Below, in pieces: positions 22,286 through 34,329 of a stretch of DNA of 64,000 nucleotides (position 1 is the first letter of the stretch; each line of letters begins with the position of its first letter). The stretch is from NCBI GenBank assembly GCA_031772625.1, contig CM062813.1, positions 766,134,720 to 766,198,719 of the forward strand. The letters are read 5' to 3'. A program made the translations under genes and the position numbers. This DNA comes from Pinus tabuliformis (taxonomy: Eukaryota > Streptophyta > Pinopsida > Pinales > Pinaceae). The notes beneath the pieces are model-generated. The model did no database searches. It was given only the letters and a program-made list of their open reading frames with translations, and had not been told where the DNA came from.

Positions 22286-23040
22286 AGGATCTGCCTAAGG
22301 GATGTCTAATGTCGGAACACTGGAATCCTACGAAGAACGAAATTGAAGATTTGTTGGATCAGAAGCTTCACGAGTTTGTGATATAGGAAAAAAAACTCTG
22401 CAGATATCTGAGAAGAGGTGGCTGGATCGCTACGTATATACAAAAATCAACGAGATCTTCTTTGCGTCCTTCTCTTTAGAGTTGTATGATTAGATCATGA
22501 GGTTAACCGACAGCCAGGGAAGTTATAAGCTCAATAAACTGATAGTGTGGACTTCAGAGTTAGTGCGCAGGCTAGAGGCATCAGAAGACAAGATTGTGTG
22601 GGCCGTAGACCATTGGCATGACGGGATAATAGGAGGGTTTATCATTGAATTTGCGATAGACACGACTGTAAGCTACAACGAAGCAGAAAGACATTTTCTT
22701 AAGGGACCGCGAGGTAAATACATCAAATCTTGAATACCTGGATTAAGATGTTGTTATGTGAAAAACAGGTGATGCGAATACATTAATGACTGGAACAACA
22801 TGGAGTGGAAGGGTATACAGAGGTATTGAAGGGTTAGGAAACGGTCCTTTAATTTCACCTCCGTGAGCGAGCGAGGAAGAGCGCGCTCGGGTGTCTCCGA
22901 GGAGTGCAGTCAGTTTGATCAGGTAGCAAATTCTGCAGTTACCATCTCCACTTACGCCACCACTCGCTTCACCGCCTTCACCCCCATCCTTTCCCACACC
23001 ACCTCCACCGAACCAATAGTTCAGTCAGGCAAGCACGATT
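22286..23040 (+). other. Leader of the gag/protease element
   Basis: This region lies between the primer site and gag. A 78-codon frame at 22497-22733 (with IGGFIIEFAIDT) may be a remnant of an N-terminal coding part, but I do not recognise it. Around 22960-23010 the sequence is C-rich, consistent with a Pro-rich stretch before the capsid. Confidence 0.4.
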
Positions 23041-24310
23041 ACACTACCCGTATTCACAGGAGTAGGAAATGAGGACTCGGATCAGTTTTGGTTCATGGTA
23101 AGAGCAGTGTGGGAAGCACAAGGGGTTATAGATGATAACATTAAAAACGCTACATTAGTAAGCGCACTGCAGGATCGCGCATTGATGTGGTATATCGAGC
23201 ACTCGAATGATCACCCAAATGTAGGAATAGCGGAGATCCAGATTGCGTTGAACAAATAATTCAGCTAGCAAAAATCAAAGATGCAGTCAATCATTAGATT
23301 TAAGGAGATCGTGATGCTTCCAGGCGATACTCCCTTGGATCTAGATCAGAGGCTGAAGAGTACGATCCGCGAGGCTAATATGATGCTAATGGATGCACAA
23401 CACTGCGTGTGGTTTGTGGCATCTTTGACACCACACCTGAGGACAACGCTGTCAAAACAGAAGCTTTCGACCCAGGCAGAAGCATTGGAAATGGCGATGA
23501 GGTTGCATGAAACACTGATATAGGATTTGGGATTGGGATTCCAACAGATCCATGCACAACTGCAGAACCTATTCTTGGAGATGCAGAGTTTGAAGCAGGA
23601 TAGGACGCCACAGCTAGAGGTGCGCGAAGAAGTGTGGTGTATAAAATGCAAGGGCTAGGGCCACGATAAGGACCATTGTCTGGTATTTGCAAACTACTTG
23701 GGAGGAGGGGGGCTAATTCCACTGAGACTAGAGGCGCAAGCAGGGCCGAGTGCGACACCCCCGCTCTAGTGCGCGTTTTGTCAGGTGGGAGGAAAACACA
23801 CAATGAACAATTTTCATTTGTTGCAAAAGTATACACAGATCCCCCAGTAGTTGTTTTTCAATTTCTATAGATCGGTGGGCCACAAAGAGCATACTTGTTA
23901 GAGCTACGAGTTAATGATGGATCGAACCCCAGCCTATCAAATGAAAACAAAAGCGCGAGCTCTCGACCCAGCAGCAGGGATGGCGCGCGGGGGGATTTCA
24001 AGGCCGATGTCGAGGATGAGGAGGAATGTGGCCGATGACAATTAATCTGTTACAATCGCGGGGGACCAGGTCACTATGCTCGCAATTGTACCAACCTGAT
24101 GAGACTATCTTGTTTGTACTGTTCTTAGTTTGATCACAAAGCAGTAGATTGTCCTATGTTGATCACACATATGCATGAGAAAGGGGTACTTCAGCCTATT
24201 CCAACGCAAAATATTCAAATGATGAGGTTTGAACCATGCGAAGAAGACCCAAATGTGAATATGGTGCTCAGAAGTGGTGTGACCACTGGGGAAGATAAGG
24301 GAAAGTAGCC
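23041..24310 (+). pseudogene. gag: gag of the non-autonomous gypsy element
   Basis: The capsid begins near 23049 with PVFTGVGNEDSDQFWFM and continues with VSALQDRALMWYIEHS (23155-23200) and PLDLDQRLKSTIREANMML (23330-23390), a typical Retrotrans_gag fold pattern. It ends with a segment containing KQKLSTQAEALEMAMRLHE. Zinc-knuckle remnants follow: CIKCKG-GHDKDHC near 23645, a CAFCQVGGKHTM part near 23770, and a further C-Y-N-R-G-G-P-G-HYARNC type motif near 24047-24090 in another frame. Several TAG codons and frameshifts interrupt it. The number of knuckles suggests a long nucleocapsid. Confidence 0.75.
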
Positions 24311-24329
24311 CGAGGAAGATACATGGGTT

Positions 24330-25018
24330 CGCAAGGCTCCTATAAAGGAACTTGAGTTTGACTTGGAACACGCAAGGGAGACGTTTATGGAAGCTAAGAA
24401 GAGGCTCGCGGAAGCCTCTACTTCAGATAGTAAGGATCAACCAGAGCCAGGAATGGATCCTTCTATGCTAACTACCTTTTTAGAGACATGCATGAAGTTT
24501 CTGCGCGATAATAGGGCAGTAAAAGGACTGCAAGAATTGATAACTAGATGCGCAAGGTCAGGTGAACCCCGCGTAATCCAAAAACTAGGAAAGCATACAT
24601 TGCGCATTGGGAGGGAGATGAGATTAATGGCACAGATTAGCGAATATGAAATGGATCAAGTAATTCGAGACTTGGGTTCAGACGCAAATGTATTACCAAA
24701 GTAGACATGGGAACCCCGCGTTGCTAGGAATAGACTGGGCCACGGATATGAATGGAGTCATTAACCTAAAGAAGTGGAAGATGATTTCTGAGAAAAATTC
24801 CCTACGCATAGTAGTTCCGTTGGATCCAGCGGAAGGAGCACGCTACATTGAACCTGTGCATGATGATGAGAACGACGATGAGCTGGATTGCATTTACCAG
24901 ATAATGGTGCAAGACCAGGATCGGGTGAACTTGATTGAAGATGGGAGAAACTCATGGGAACATGACAGTTCATGTAGTTCAGACTCAGATGAAGAAATAG
25001 AATGCCGACAGAACTAGT
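24330..25018 (+). pseudogene. Protease region of the non-autonomous gypsy element
   Basis: From 24330 the frame reads an acidic/helical linker (ELEFDLEHARETFMEAKKRL), then SMLTTFLETCMKFLRDN. The pre-protease part ends DLGSDANVLPK (near 24675-24703), matching the region after the catalytic Asp in related plant gypsy proteases. The continuation is in another frame from 24700: PALLGIDWATDMNGVINLK (the second protease motif, LGxDW), then RIVVPLDPAEGARYIEPV and a very acidic end with SCSSDSDEEIE. The central flap region is lost in a deletion between these frames. The catalytic DSGA-type motif is not visible, so the enzyme is dead here. Confidence 0.65.
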
Positions 25019-26480
25019 TGCACAAAGTAGCAACGCTGAATTGCAATATGATGATTAGATCACTTTGGTGCATGATGACCAAAGCAAGGGAACTGCTAAT
25101 AGATTATAGGGTAGCAAACGTTGAAGAATATTTAGACCAATGTAAAAGTGCAGCACCAGAACAACAGTCGTACGATGCACTAGAATAAGCGTTGCACGTG
25201 ACACCCGCGAAATGGTGGAATACACACTAGAACAATATTGGGAATTGGCGTGAACGCCGAAGACAGATGCACTTACTGTTTGGAAGTCACCAGCATCAAA
25301 TGTGAGTCGGGCAGCTAGGGCGAAGTAGTTTGTGCACCCACCTGTGTCAATGTGTGCAAATGGATGTTGTGCAAACATATCCCACGCTAAGGATAAAAAA
25401 TCAGAACCTGACGTGGTAGCAAGAAAAGTGACACATACCCCATGTCGGAGCATTCACAAAGCTATGTGGAATCATGAATAGAGTTTACTAGGTGGGACGA
25501 ATGGATTGGGACCTACACGTACCAGTGGTTCGATGGGCCTATAAGACCATAAGCAAAAACTAGAGCATGGAAATGACCTCAATAGTAACAAGAAGAGGGG
25601 AAACCAGGAGGACAAAGAAGAATCCCTAGGCCACATCTCCCACAGTTGGGACAGAATGCAAGGACCTGGGTAAAGAAATTAGGCAGTTGCAGGAAGCCAT
25701 TTAGTGAGGGAGCTTGAAACTTCGCGAACTCGATGAAGAGTGGGCACGACTGAGAAAGAAAAGCGTGACATTGGATGAAGAAATCAATGAACTGGAAATC
25801 AAAGTTGCGCAAGTGGGCCGCAAAAAATTGAGCATGCTGAGACCAAGTCAAGCCGACCCTACTATGGCATTAGAAAGAGTTGTGACCCTACTATCATGGT
25901 TGCGACTGCACCTCACTAAACAAGGGAGCATACCATACAAAGAAGAACATGACACACTACCAGATGCAAGGGTATTTGAAGGGTGCTTGAAGCCTAGGCT
26001 AGCAGGGAAATTGAAGCCTCACACGGGCGTGCGACCACCTGACTATTTGTAGGAAGCATAGTCTCAGTGCTCCAAGCAATTGAAAGAAGGCACAGGACTA
26101 TAAATGAGTCTAAAGGAGAGATGCGTGGGAAGGAGGTTTTGTGCAGGGCCAGTATGTCACAAGGGCCGCGGTCACGTAGAAGGGGTTGCGCTGCTGCGCG
26201 GGTAGGCTGGGAGGTGACCGTTGATGTCACTGTTCATGATAAGAGGTCTAGAGGAGCAGGGAGTGGGCCATTAAGATAGGAATTAAGAGCTAGATTTGGG
26301 ATGATCTGCTGCCAAGAAGGTATTAATGACTTAGAAGTGGAGGGAATGGGCGAATTCAAATTCAAATTTTACTCTAAAATCCCTCAGGGTAGTCTCGAGG
26401 AAACACTTGACTGTTTGAGATTTGAGCTAGTACAGAGCATTGAGCACCAAGCTACCTGGCCACCTGGGAGTACGTGACTG
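25019..26480 (+). other. Decayed spacer of the gag/protease element
   Basis: Frames are short and broken. Around 25590-26050 reading pieces are rich in Lys, Glu and Arg (MKLRELDEEWARLRKKSVTL near 25714), suggesting an old coiled-coil segment. Nothing here resembles RT, RNase H or integrase. Confidence 0.4.
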
Positions 26481-26501
26481 AATGAACCTAGTGTAGAAAA
26501 A

Positions 26502-29400
26502 ATGTCGGCTGCGAGGACCAGAGTGCGATTCGTGGAAGTAACCCCAGAACCCTGTGTGCCCAGGAGGAGCTTGGAGAGGCAGCAATTACACCAGAGGTTC
26601 CCAAGTCCCCACACACACCACGACCACAGAAAAACAAGCAGCCCATGGGGCCAGTCCGGGCATCCCCACAGAACCCACAATTTAGTCAATTGCCAATGAC
26701 CGAGAAGGGTAAAGTTGTTGCCATTGAAACAAAGGAGGAGGAGGAAGATTTGCAAGCCCTAATCGCCCAAATTGAAACACAGGACGATGAGGCAGAAATT
26801 TTTCCCACATACCTTCAGTGATAAAGTTACCCCCTACATCCTCCCATGGAAAGGGAAAGCCAAGATATTGAAGGACCTAGAGGCCACGAAGATTGTGCTC
26901 CAGACCCTGCTTCTTTCGGATGAAATAAGGTTTGATGGCTTGCCACTAGGATGGGTACCAAATATAAATTTCGAAGATTGGGACCTCACGGACAATGAGA
27001 AATTTCCACAGCTGGCGATGGAGAAATTATTATAGCAGAAATGGTTACGCGGTGTGGAGAAGGCTGGGTTACTACGTTTGTGGTGGATACCCTACTACCA
27101 CCGCACGTCCATCATGATCTTTGTCATTCGGCAACTACTGTGTCTAGTACATGATGGGTATCTCTGGTTGGAAGAGCTGATTCCATCACAGTCGACTTAA
27201 GTCACCGTATTTCTCAGCTGCCCATCAAAGGAAACAATCCCGCAGCCATAGCAGGAAAGAGTGGCGACTTGGCCCTCGTAGAAACCATGAAGGCCAAATA
27301 TAACCTGGAGAAGAGGAAGTGAGGGTATGTAATAGCAAGCATCAAGGACAAAGGGGTGCGCATCGGCACCCAGTTGCTGGCCAGAAAGCTCATGCCGCGT
27401 AGATGAGGTGCCAACATCTGTGATTGCATTGGAAGAGTAGTGTGCTGAGGGGGTCCAGTTCAACTGGGTGCAGTTTCTCTGCGATAAATTTTTGATAAAT
27501 TTTCAGGTGGCCTAGGAGTAGGGTAAGACCTTCCACTATGCATGGTAGCTCTTATCCATCTTGTTGGTTGCAGGGGAGCTGACAAAGGACAACCAGTTTC
27601 CCACCTTTGAGAAGAACCTACCCGAAGCCGTGAGGTACACCTCACTCTGGGTGATGAAAGACGTGACAAGTGTTCGTGAGATCAAGGTGTTTTGGACGTT
27701 CATGGAGGCGAGCATCCAAACTTGGATCAACCATAGGTCGCATTTGTCCCCTACGGTATACAACAGTTTGCAAAGCATGGCAAAATTCAAGGCGGATATG
27801 CATAATCTGTATATCCGGGCGCAAAAGGATCCAGCCCGAACGTGGGTGAAGCTTCTGTTCATTAGAACGAATGATGCAATCTTCGAGTTAATGGTGGCAT
27901 GGTCTCCGGAGTGGCCCACTCCAGACTTGGTAGAATTGGAAAAGATCGCAGCCTAGCAGCAGAAGAGGGAGACCAAACTGCGCATCACGAAGTTGGTAGA
28001 GAGAGAATGCTAGGAACAGGAAGCGGCCACACAACCGAAGGCGGATGAGGTAGCAACGACAGTGCAGATGGCAGAAACCACAACCACACCCACCAAAGAG
28101 ACCGAGGAAGGTCAGGATATGTCCACAGAGCAGGACATACAAGGGGAGGATGTGGCAGAGGAATGTACAACAATATCTACCCAACTCAAGAGGTCGCGTG
28201 TCCCGGAGAAGCTAACCGCACGAAAGAAGATAAAGACAACGAAGACCTCTGAGGGAGCCCTTCTTGATAGTGGTGAACTAGTTCGTGATGTCACTAAGGA
28301 TGCTCTGGAAGAGTTGATGATGGAGCAGACCACTGTGTTGGGGGCGCTCAGAGCGCAGTTGTAGGCATTATAGGTGTGACCCCCAAGAGTGATGACACCA
28401 CACCTTGTGGAAGGTGCAGCCGAAGCTGAGTAGATGTTGCGCGCTTGCACAACGAACACCCTGGTGTTACCAGAAGGCACCATCTTAGCAGAAGCCAAAG
28501 GTGACATGAGGGGGTGGGGGTTGAATTTGGCCGCCCTTCCTAGAGAAGCCCTATACTAGTTGTAAGATGGGGTAACTGCTAAGCTTCGCGCCAGGGAGGG
28601 CCGCGCTCTCCAAGTCTTGAGTGAGGAGAAGGAAACTATAGACCAGCTCAGCCTATAGCGTGAAAGCTTGGTCGCCCAAAACCAAGGATTAGAACAGGTA
28701 GTGGAGGAGGCCTGTAGTAGCATTCCGGAGTTGGCCGTGTCGGTGACACTCCCCACCAGGGAAAATATTCATCAACTAGAAGCAAGAGTCTGTAGAAGGA
28801 GGAGGCCGCGAAGGTTCAGTTGGAGTTGAACTTGCAGATCGTGGAGCTGCGACTGAAGGCACAACCCCCTACACCCCCAGAAGTCCAAGAGCAGTGCCAC
28901 TGCACCATTCAATCGGGGTTGAAAGAAATAGAGCATGTTGTACAGGACTGCACAAGATTGTTGGTCCAATCCCTCTTCACGCTCACATCACTACAGGAGG
29001 ACCCAATGCTACAATAGTTAGAGACAGAAGCACAAGAATTGTAGTAGGCCTATGACAATGTCTGGGGACCACGCAGACAATGGCCCTTACTCAGCGATTG
29101 GCCAAGATGAGGGAGGCCCAGGATCTAAAAGAAAAGGTGGACGCCACATGCTAGAAAGAAGCAGGGCTTAAAGCATGCATCCAGCCTTGGCTCGAGGAAG
29201 CATTCACGGTCACCACCACAATCGAGGGTAAGTTGTCCCAGATGAAGGACACATATGCACAAAGGCAAGAGGGTGCCTCTGACAACAATGCATCAGAGAG
29301 TCACACACAATTGATACAACAAACAACAATAGAATGCATGGCAGATGTACATGAAGCACAGAAGTTGCTGGATAGACTACGCGCAAAGATTGCCACACCA
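26502..29400 (+). pseudogene. Long accessory ORF with head domain and coiled-coil tail
   Basis: I do not know the function. The reading starts about 26502 (MSAARTRVRFVEVTPEP) and can be followed in pieces to near 29400. A globular part covers 26770-27960: KVTPYILPWKGKAKILKDLE, a CLVHDGYLWLEELIP segment near 27140-27180, FHYAWLLLSI-like residues near 27530, and an open frame at 27561-27956 with REIKVFWTFMEASIQTWINH and WSPEWPTPDLVELEKIAA. The tail (27960-29390) is rich in Glu, Gln, Lys and Ala with heptad spacing (EELMMEQTTVLGALRAQL near 28310). I recall similar two-part proteins in other plant LTR elements that lack pol, but cannot name a family. Stops are mostly TAG. Confidence 0.5.
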
Positions 29401-29430
29401 GCTGAGTGACTCATGACGAGTCACGTTGAT

Positions 29431-29443
29431 TGTGATGGGGGCT
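29431..29443 (+). other. Polypurine tract of the gag/protease element
   Basis: TGTGATGGGGGCT ends at the base before the 3' LTR. The G-run next to TG is the expected form for a gypsy element. Confidence 0.6.
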
Positions 29444-29613
29444 TGTTGGGAAGCGGATCCCCCGCGTAATGGTTTTGGGGCTTAAAGCCCACAATTTTGG
29501 GTAATGGTATTGTAAAGGCTCTGCGAAGTGTGCGGAGCGCGAATTGTAATGAGTCAAGTCAAAGGGTTGTCTACCCTCAAATATTGTAATTTAATATAGA
29601 GTGGGTCGGCCTA

Positions 29614-29635
29614 CCCATGGTCTGCGAACCATGGG
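29614..29635. promoter_or_regulatory. Perfect hairpin just upstream of the TATA box
   Basis: CCCATGG (29614-29620) and CCATGGG (29629-29635) flank an 8-nt loop. The TATA box starts 5 bases later. It could be a protein-binding palindrome. Confidence 0.5.
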
Positions 29636-29639
29636 AATG

Positions 29640-29647
29640 TATAAATA
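29640..29647 (+). promoter_or_regulatory. TATA box of the gag/protease element
   Basis: TATAAATA is followed by GAGCGAGG, about 200 bp into the LTR. Confidence 0.7.
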
Positions 29648-30544
29648 GAGCGAGGCTCTAAGTGTAGAAGTAAGCTTTTGGTGAAGTATTGATCTTAAGT
29701 GATATGGGGTTTTGAATATTCGCTTTGAGTCTGTAAGTCCGAGCCTTGGGTTGTAGGAGTAGGAAGAGGCTCTGCATTTGTGTGCATAGAGGCCTGGTAG
29801 AGTCCGCAGTTGTGTGCGCGGACCCCTGCAGCTGAGTGCACAAGGTGGAATTGGATTGTACTGGAACAAAAGGTTAATAAAAGATAAGTTGATTTGGAAT
29901 ATTGTGCATCTGATCTGTGCATTTATGTTTCAGTAATTTCCTTGCATCTCTTTACAACTTATGATTATGTGCACTGGTTATAAATGTTAAATGAGTAAAT
30001 AAGAGTACTGGGCCCACAAAATTAAGTCAGATCTATAATAATAACACTGTAAGGGAAAAGGATCTAGGCAGCGCCTCTTCATGCTCTGTATAGAGCTACG
30101 CGAAGGTCAGACTGCTGCACGGAGTATCGCAAGCATGCAGGATTGGTTCGCGACCTTTCCAGACCTCATCAATACATCCCTAGGGTGTGGAAACATGGTT
30201 CCATCACCCTCCCATACTACCTCGGGTGAGACCTTAGTCCGTGCTCCACGGACTGTTACCCAAAGGGCCGGTAGTTTCAGGATTTGTTTGGCTAAAACAC
30301 TTATGAACCTGGGTCAAGCCCCAACAAGCCAACAAATAGAAAGGCCCTCCACTTAAGCTCTGCACTATGTTTTTGAAATGTTAATTAATTAAATTAATAA
30401 AAAACTTTTCGAAAGTAAAGAAACTCACTGTACATACAAAGAAACCCTTTTCTATAGATTGTATTCACCCTTCCTATTGTTCCAGAGCTCCTAACCCTAC
30501 TCTTAAGGCCAGAGAAAGAGTAATTCAATAAAATAAACAAAATT

Positions 30545-33056
30545 ATGGCTTCCTAGAGCATTTTGAATGAGAAACCCCTCACCTAGATATTGACCACCTC
30601 CCATTGGCTGATAGAGATTTTGAAATCAAAGTCACAGTTTCCCCTAGTGATCTATTGAAGCTCCATTGCTGGAGTAAAGACAAATTCCTCAACCACAGTG
30701 ATGATATTCAGTTATGGGAATCAAATTTTCCCAAATACTTGTTCCCATAGGTATACCTGTTCCATGAAATCATCCACCTATGCTAACTCTGCTATATCCC
30801 AAGCCAAAGAGCCATTGTCTCTCCTAACCAATAGATTTTATTTACAATCATTGCAGAGTCAATCAACCAAATGTTGCAGGTCCAACCAAAACCAAATGAA
30901 ACTCCATTTTCCATTGAAAACCTACTTGAACTATACTTGAAGCTGGACCTTCCTAAAAGGTATCAAATCTTTCAGACTTTCATCTTAGAAGAGGCCCATA
31001 TTCCTACAGACAATCCTCCATACTCTGCCACCATTTTCTCTGAGAGGGCCAGACAAATTGTGACCATTCTCTCTTGCATTCTAGGATATAAGACTGATGA
31101 GCATGTAGATGAGCCTATACTTTCTTTCCTCTCTAATTTTTTCCTAGGCAAGCCTCTAGCTACAGTCTTCAATTTTTCCCAGTCCTTGGTAGACATAATC
31201 CATGATCAATTGATCAGATTGACAAATGAAAGACTATTCAAATACTCTTCAGTACTGTTCCACATGTTCTTATATTTCCAATTAGAAAAGTTTCCAGTGA
31301 ACATCCAAAAGCTAGACACTAAGTGCCATCCAAGATCAGTCATATTTTGGACACCCTTAATCCAAAAATATTCCATTGTTTTCAGCTACAAGGATTTCAT
31401 TGATTCCTTTGTTCATCCAGCTGTCAATATGCTAAGCAGTAGCAATCAACCTAGGATCAATGATGAGATAAAGAGAGTTTTCCAGTTGTCTAAGAACAAT
31501 AGAATAGGAGACTGGTATCTATACCAAGACCACACTAAAATTAGAATATATGGATGCTAGCTCACTTCCTATAAGATGCCCAAATATCTCCCCATGAGGA
31601 TATTTACATTAGAGTATATCATGCAGATTATAAATTCAGATGATGTAAATTTTCTATCATCTAGGAAGAAAACATAGTTCAAGATAAAAATCCAGCTTGG
31701 TCCTTTTATCTGTAATAATAGGGAGGCCGGGGAAGAAGCAGAGAAGTGTTTACAAGAAATGAAGTTCAGTAGCAGTTTCATGTGGTAGTATGACCCTTTA
31801 GGAGTCATAAAAAAACTAAGACTCAAATTTAAATTGAGTCCTTTTATGAATGAGTCCAGACCATACATTGAAAAATATGCCAACCAGTCAGAGTGGTTGG
31901 AAAATACCTTGATAGATATGGAGAAACAGATGGATATTAGTTCCATTCTGCATACTCCAGCCCTGCAGGATAGAAATGCAAAAAGGACTAGGGAAGAAGG
32001 TTCTTGCTCCAACAAGGATACAACATATGATAGATTTGAAATCATGTACATCAAGAAGCCCAAGATAAATATTGTAAATGAGAAAGAAGAGATAATTGAG
32101 ACAGTTGAGACACTTCAAATCATTGATACAGGTATAGGGGTCATTAAGAGAGGTACACAGGTTCAACAACAACATCTCATCCTTGTGATGAAGCAGCTAA
32201 ACTGGTCAAAGCCATGAATGATATGTCCATCCAAACCATTGAAATAAATAGACTTAAGGAAAAAATGAAAAATCTAGAGGATGAGAATAAATTAGCTCAA
32301 ATCATGGATAAGAATGAAGTTCAGAAGACAAACAGGTTGAATGAAAGGATACAGAAGTTGGAGAAATAATTAACACTGAAAGAGCCACTAGCCCAAGCAA
32401 AAAAACTTTTATGGGCCAATATCATTGACTCAGTCAATGATATTTGGCCATCTATACAGGTGATATTTGAGCAGAATGATTTGGTCAAAGAGGCTAGTGA
32501 AGCAATTCAAAGGGTCAGAGTCGAACTTGGAAATATGCCAGAAGAAGCCTCAAGAATAATCTAGTTCCTTAACTCAAAGAACAAGTATGAGTTGCAAGAG
32601 CTTGGAATAGCTAACAGAACTAGCACCCTACTAGAGGTGAAGAAGGTAATTACTAAGAGGAACCCGATGACACAACTTGAGGATAAGTGCCAAACAATGG
32701 AGCTGGTAATAGCTAGATTTACAGCCAAATTTGATACTTTGAGGCAGAAAGGTCTACCTAATCCATTGGTGATTAATGACAGGTTGATGCCACATGGAGA
32801 TTATGATAAGAGAATCAAAGAAGTGGCAAAGGAACAAGCCAACAGTTCCTCCATGAAAGGGATGCCTACAGGAAAAGTCCTTTACCAGGTTTTTGAGAAC
32901 CTCTTTAACCTCCAGCATGAGATAAAACATCTCTTCATAAACAAGCCTACTTTTTCAAAATACACTAAGGCTGATGAAATCTATAGAAGAATGGTAAATA
33001 TTAAATTACTAGATGTAGAAACTTGGGAAAAATTGAATGATTTACTATGGAGATGA
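30545..33056 (+). pseudogene. Long U3 ORF of the large Tat element, left copy (internally deleted)
   Basis: I do not recognise the family. The reading starts at ATG 30545 (MAS, then TAG) and is followed through ADRDFEIKVTVSPSDLLKLH, an open stretch 30871-31560 (LDLPKRYQIFQTFILEEAHI; a helical region with VNMLSSSNQPRINDEIKRVF), then 31834-32217, a deletion of about 300 codons, and 32592-33056. The C-terminal part from 32220 has heptad-like spacing (EINRLKEKMKNLEDENKLAQ) and ends LNDLLWR. Compared with the right copy it has the same frame order and many shared residues. It lies in U3, upstream of the TATA box at 33314, so in the genomic RNA only the 3' copy would be present. Confidence 0.55.
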
Positions 33057-33313
33057 AAGGTAAAACAAAGTAGTGAAGGTAAAACAACAAATTAGCTAAG
33101 TCAAAGGGTATCCGTCAAAAGGCAGAGTAAAAGAACAACCAGCGTAGAGCTTTAACCAAAGAGAGAAAGCAGCAAAAGATCAAAACAACAAACAATAAAA
33201 GAGGGACAACTTGCATCAGTTACATTTCTGTCTCTATATTCTTGCATGAAGATATTGATTTTCCCTTAAATAATTCCTAAAATAGTTTAGGATATTTTGT
33301 AATAAGTTTTTTG
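33057..33313 (+). other. U3 between the long ORF and TATA box
   Basis: A/G-rich non-coding DNA (AAAGGTAAAACAAAGTAGTGAAGG) matching 51139-51401 in the right LTR. It is probably the core promoter region. Confidence 0.5.
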
Positions 33314-33321
33314 TATAAATA
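33314..33321 (+). promoter_or_regulatory. TATA box of the large Tat element, 5' LTR
   Basis: TATAAATA followed by CTTCATAATTC; the same box is at 51402-51409. It places the long ORF inside U3. An AATAAA at 33434-33439 lies about 115 bp further on, a normal U3-R spacing. Confidence 0.7.
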
Positions 33322-34099
33322 CTTCATAATTCAAAGTATGGAGTGTTGATTGCTAAACATTTCTATAGCTATTATTGATCTGAAAACATGAGGCTTTATT
33401 GTAACATTTTCAAGTCAGTAGACTGGACTGAGTAATAAAGGCATTGCATTACAGGATTCATGTGTTGGGCCACTTTAGTTAAGTATCTTTCATTTGTTAA
33501 ATTGTCATTTTCCTAAGTATTTCACATACATACATGTTTTCCAATTTGAATGAAATAAACGGAATTTTACTTCAGAATTTGTTTAAGTACACTCCGTCTT
33601 GAACAATTATTCATTTTTATGTTTTCTTCTGATTTCCGGACTAGGGAATTCTTCATTGCTCCCTAGTTTCGATTGACCTCATTCACTTCCTTCATTACCC
33701 ACTTTTAGGAATCCTTAACTGCTCTTTGATCCCACTTGATAAACCACTTCACCATCCATCCTAAAAGATTTGAATTTACTTAGCTACCTTGCCCTGTGAA
33801 CACTATCTTTAGAACTTGATTCAGTCCTGTTTTCTTGACATTTGAACTCCATAGCCCAATGGTAAAAATACACTTGTCTATCCATCTAAATTAGTGATTC
33901 CACCACCAAATCAAATCAAAAACCAACCAAGCATAAATAACTAGCCTAAAATCAATTAACCAAACAAAGTTAAATCATTAGGAGAGAGCCCTCTCTGAGC
34001 ATTAGGAAGGATAGATCCTGATCTCAAAAGTAGGTTTGTGGTTACCTCTATTATTTCTTTCATGACAGCCCTAGGGAAATTTTAGAGTGATAACATAGT

Positions 34100-34108
34100 G
34101 GCGACCAT
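34100..34108 (+). other. Primer binding site of the large Tat element
   Basis: TGGCGACCA lies 3 bases after the proposed LTR end. To my knowledge the TGGCGACC type, matching an Arg-tRNA end, is common in Ogre/Tat elements. Confidence 0.6.
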
Positions 34109-34329
34109 ACTCAGGAACAAGTCCTCAGTTTAATAAACCTTAAAGGAAATCCTAAACCTCATCTTTTCACCTTAAGGCCATTTTAGGATTGTTAAAAGGT
34201 TTCATTAAAAAATAATATTTTTTTTAAATTCTGGCTTCCAAAAGAACATACTATACCAGGGCACATCCAGATCCAAACCCTGCTATAATTGTTGATAATC
34301 CAGATAAAATATTAAGAAAAAACAATAAA

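Larger units (their letters stand above)
21931..30334 (+). mobile_element. Non-autonomous gypsy-type element (gag, protease, accessory ORF)
   Basis: The element has a full 3' LTR (29444-30334) and the last 334 bp of its 5' LTR (21931-22264), which align base for base in length. Inside are a decayed primer site, gag with CCHC remnants, a protease, and a long unrecognised ORF region with predicted coiled coil. I see no RT, RNase H or integrase over 7 kb, so it must have relied on another element. It is richer in GC than its neighbours. It sits in the 5' LTR of the large Tat element: the base after its 3' LTR continues the Tat LTR sequence. Confidence 0.8.
29444..30334 (+). repeat. 3' LTR of the gag/protease element
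   Basis: This 891-bp LTR has ends TGTTGGG and GCCAACA, nearly inverted. It contains a TATA box and, just upstream of it, a perfect 7-bp inverted repeat. The last 334 bp are shared with 21931-22264. Confidence 0.88.
30335..34096 (+). repeat. 5' LTR of the large Tat element, second segment
   Basis: The match to the 3' LTR resumes with no gap after the nested element (AATAGAAAGGCCCTCC here, AACCAGAATGGCCCTCC at 47509) and continues to about 33770, where the partner at 51843 breaks off. This copy lacks about 920 bp (equivalent to 49328-50248), replaced by about 20 bases near 32140-32160. The true end is put at ATAACA (34096), 3 bases before the primer site and roughly inverted to the TGTTA start. 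Confidence 0.75.
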
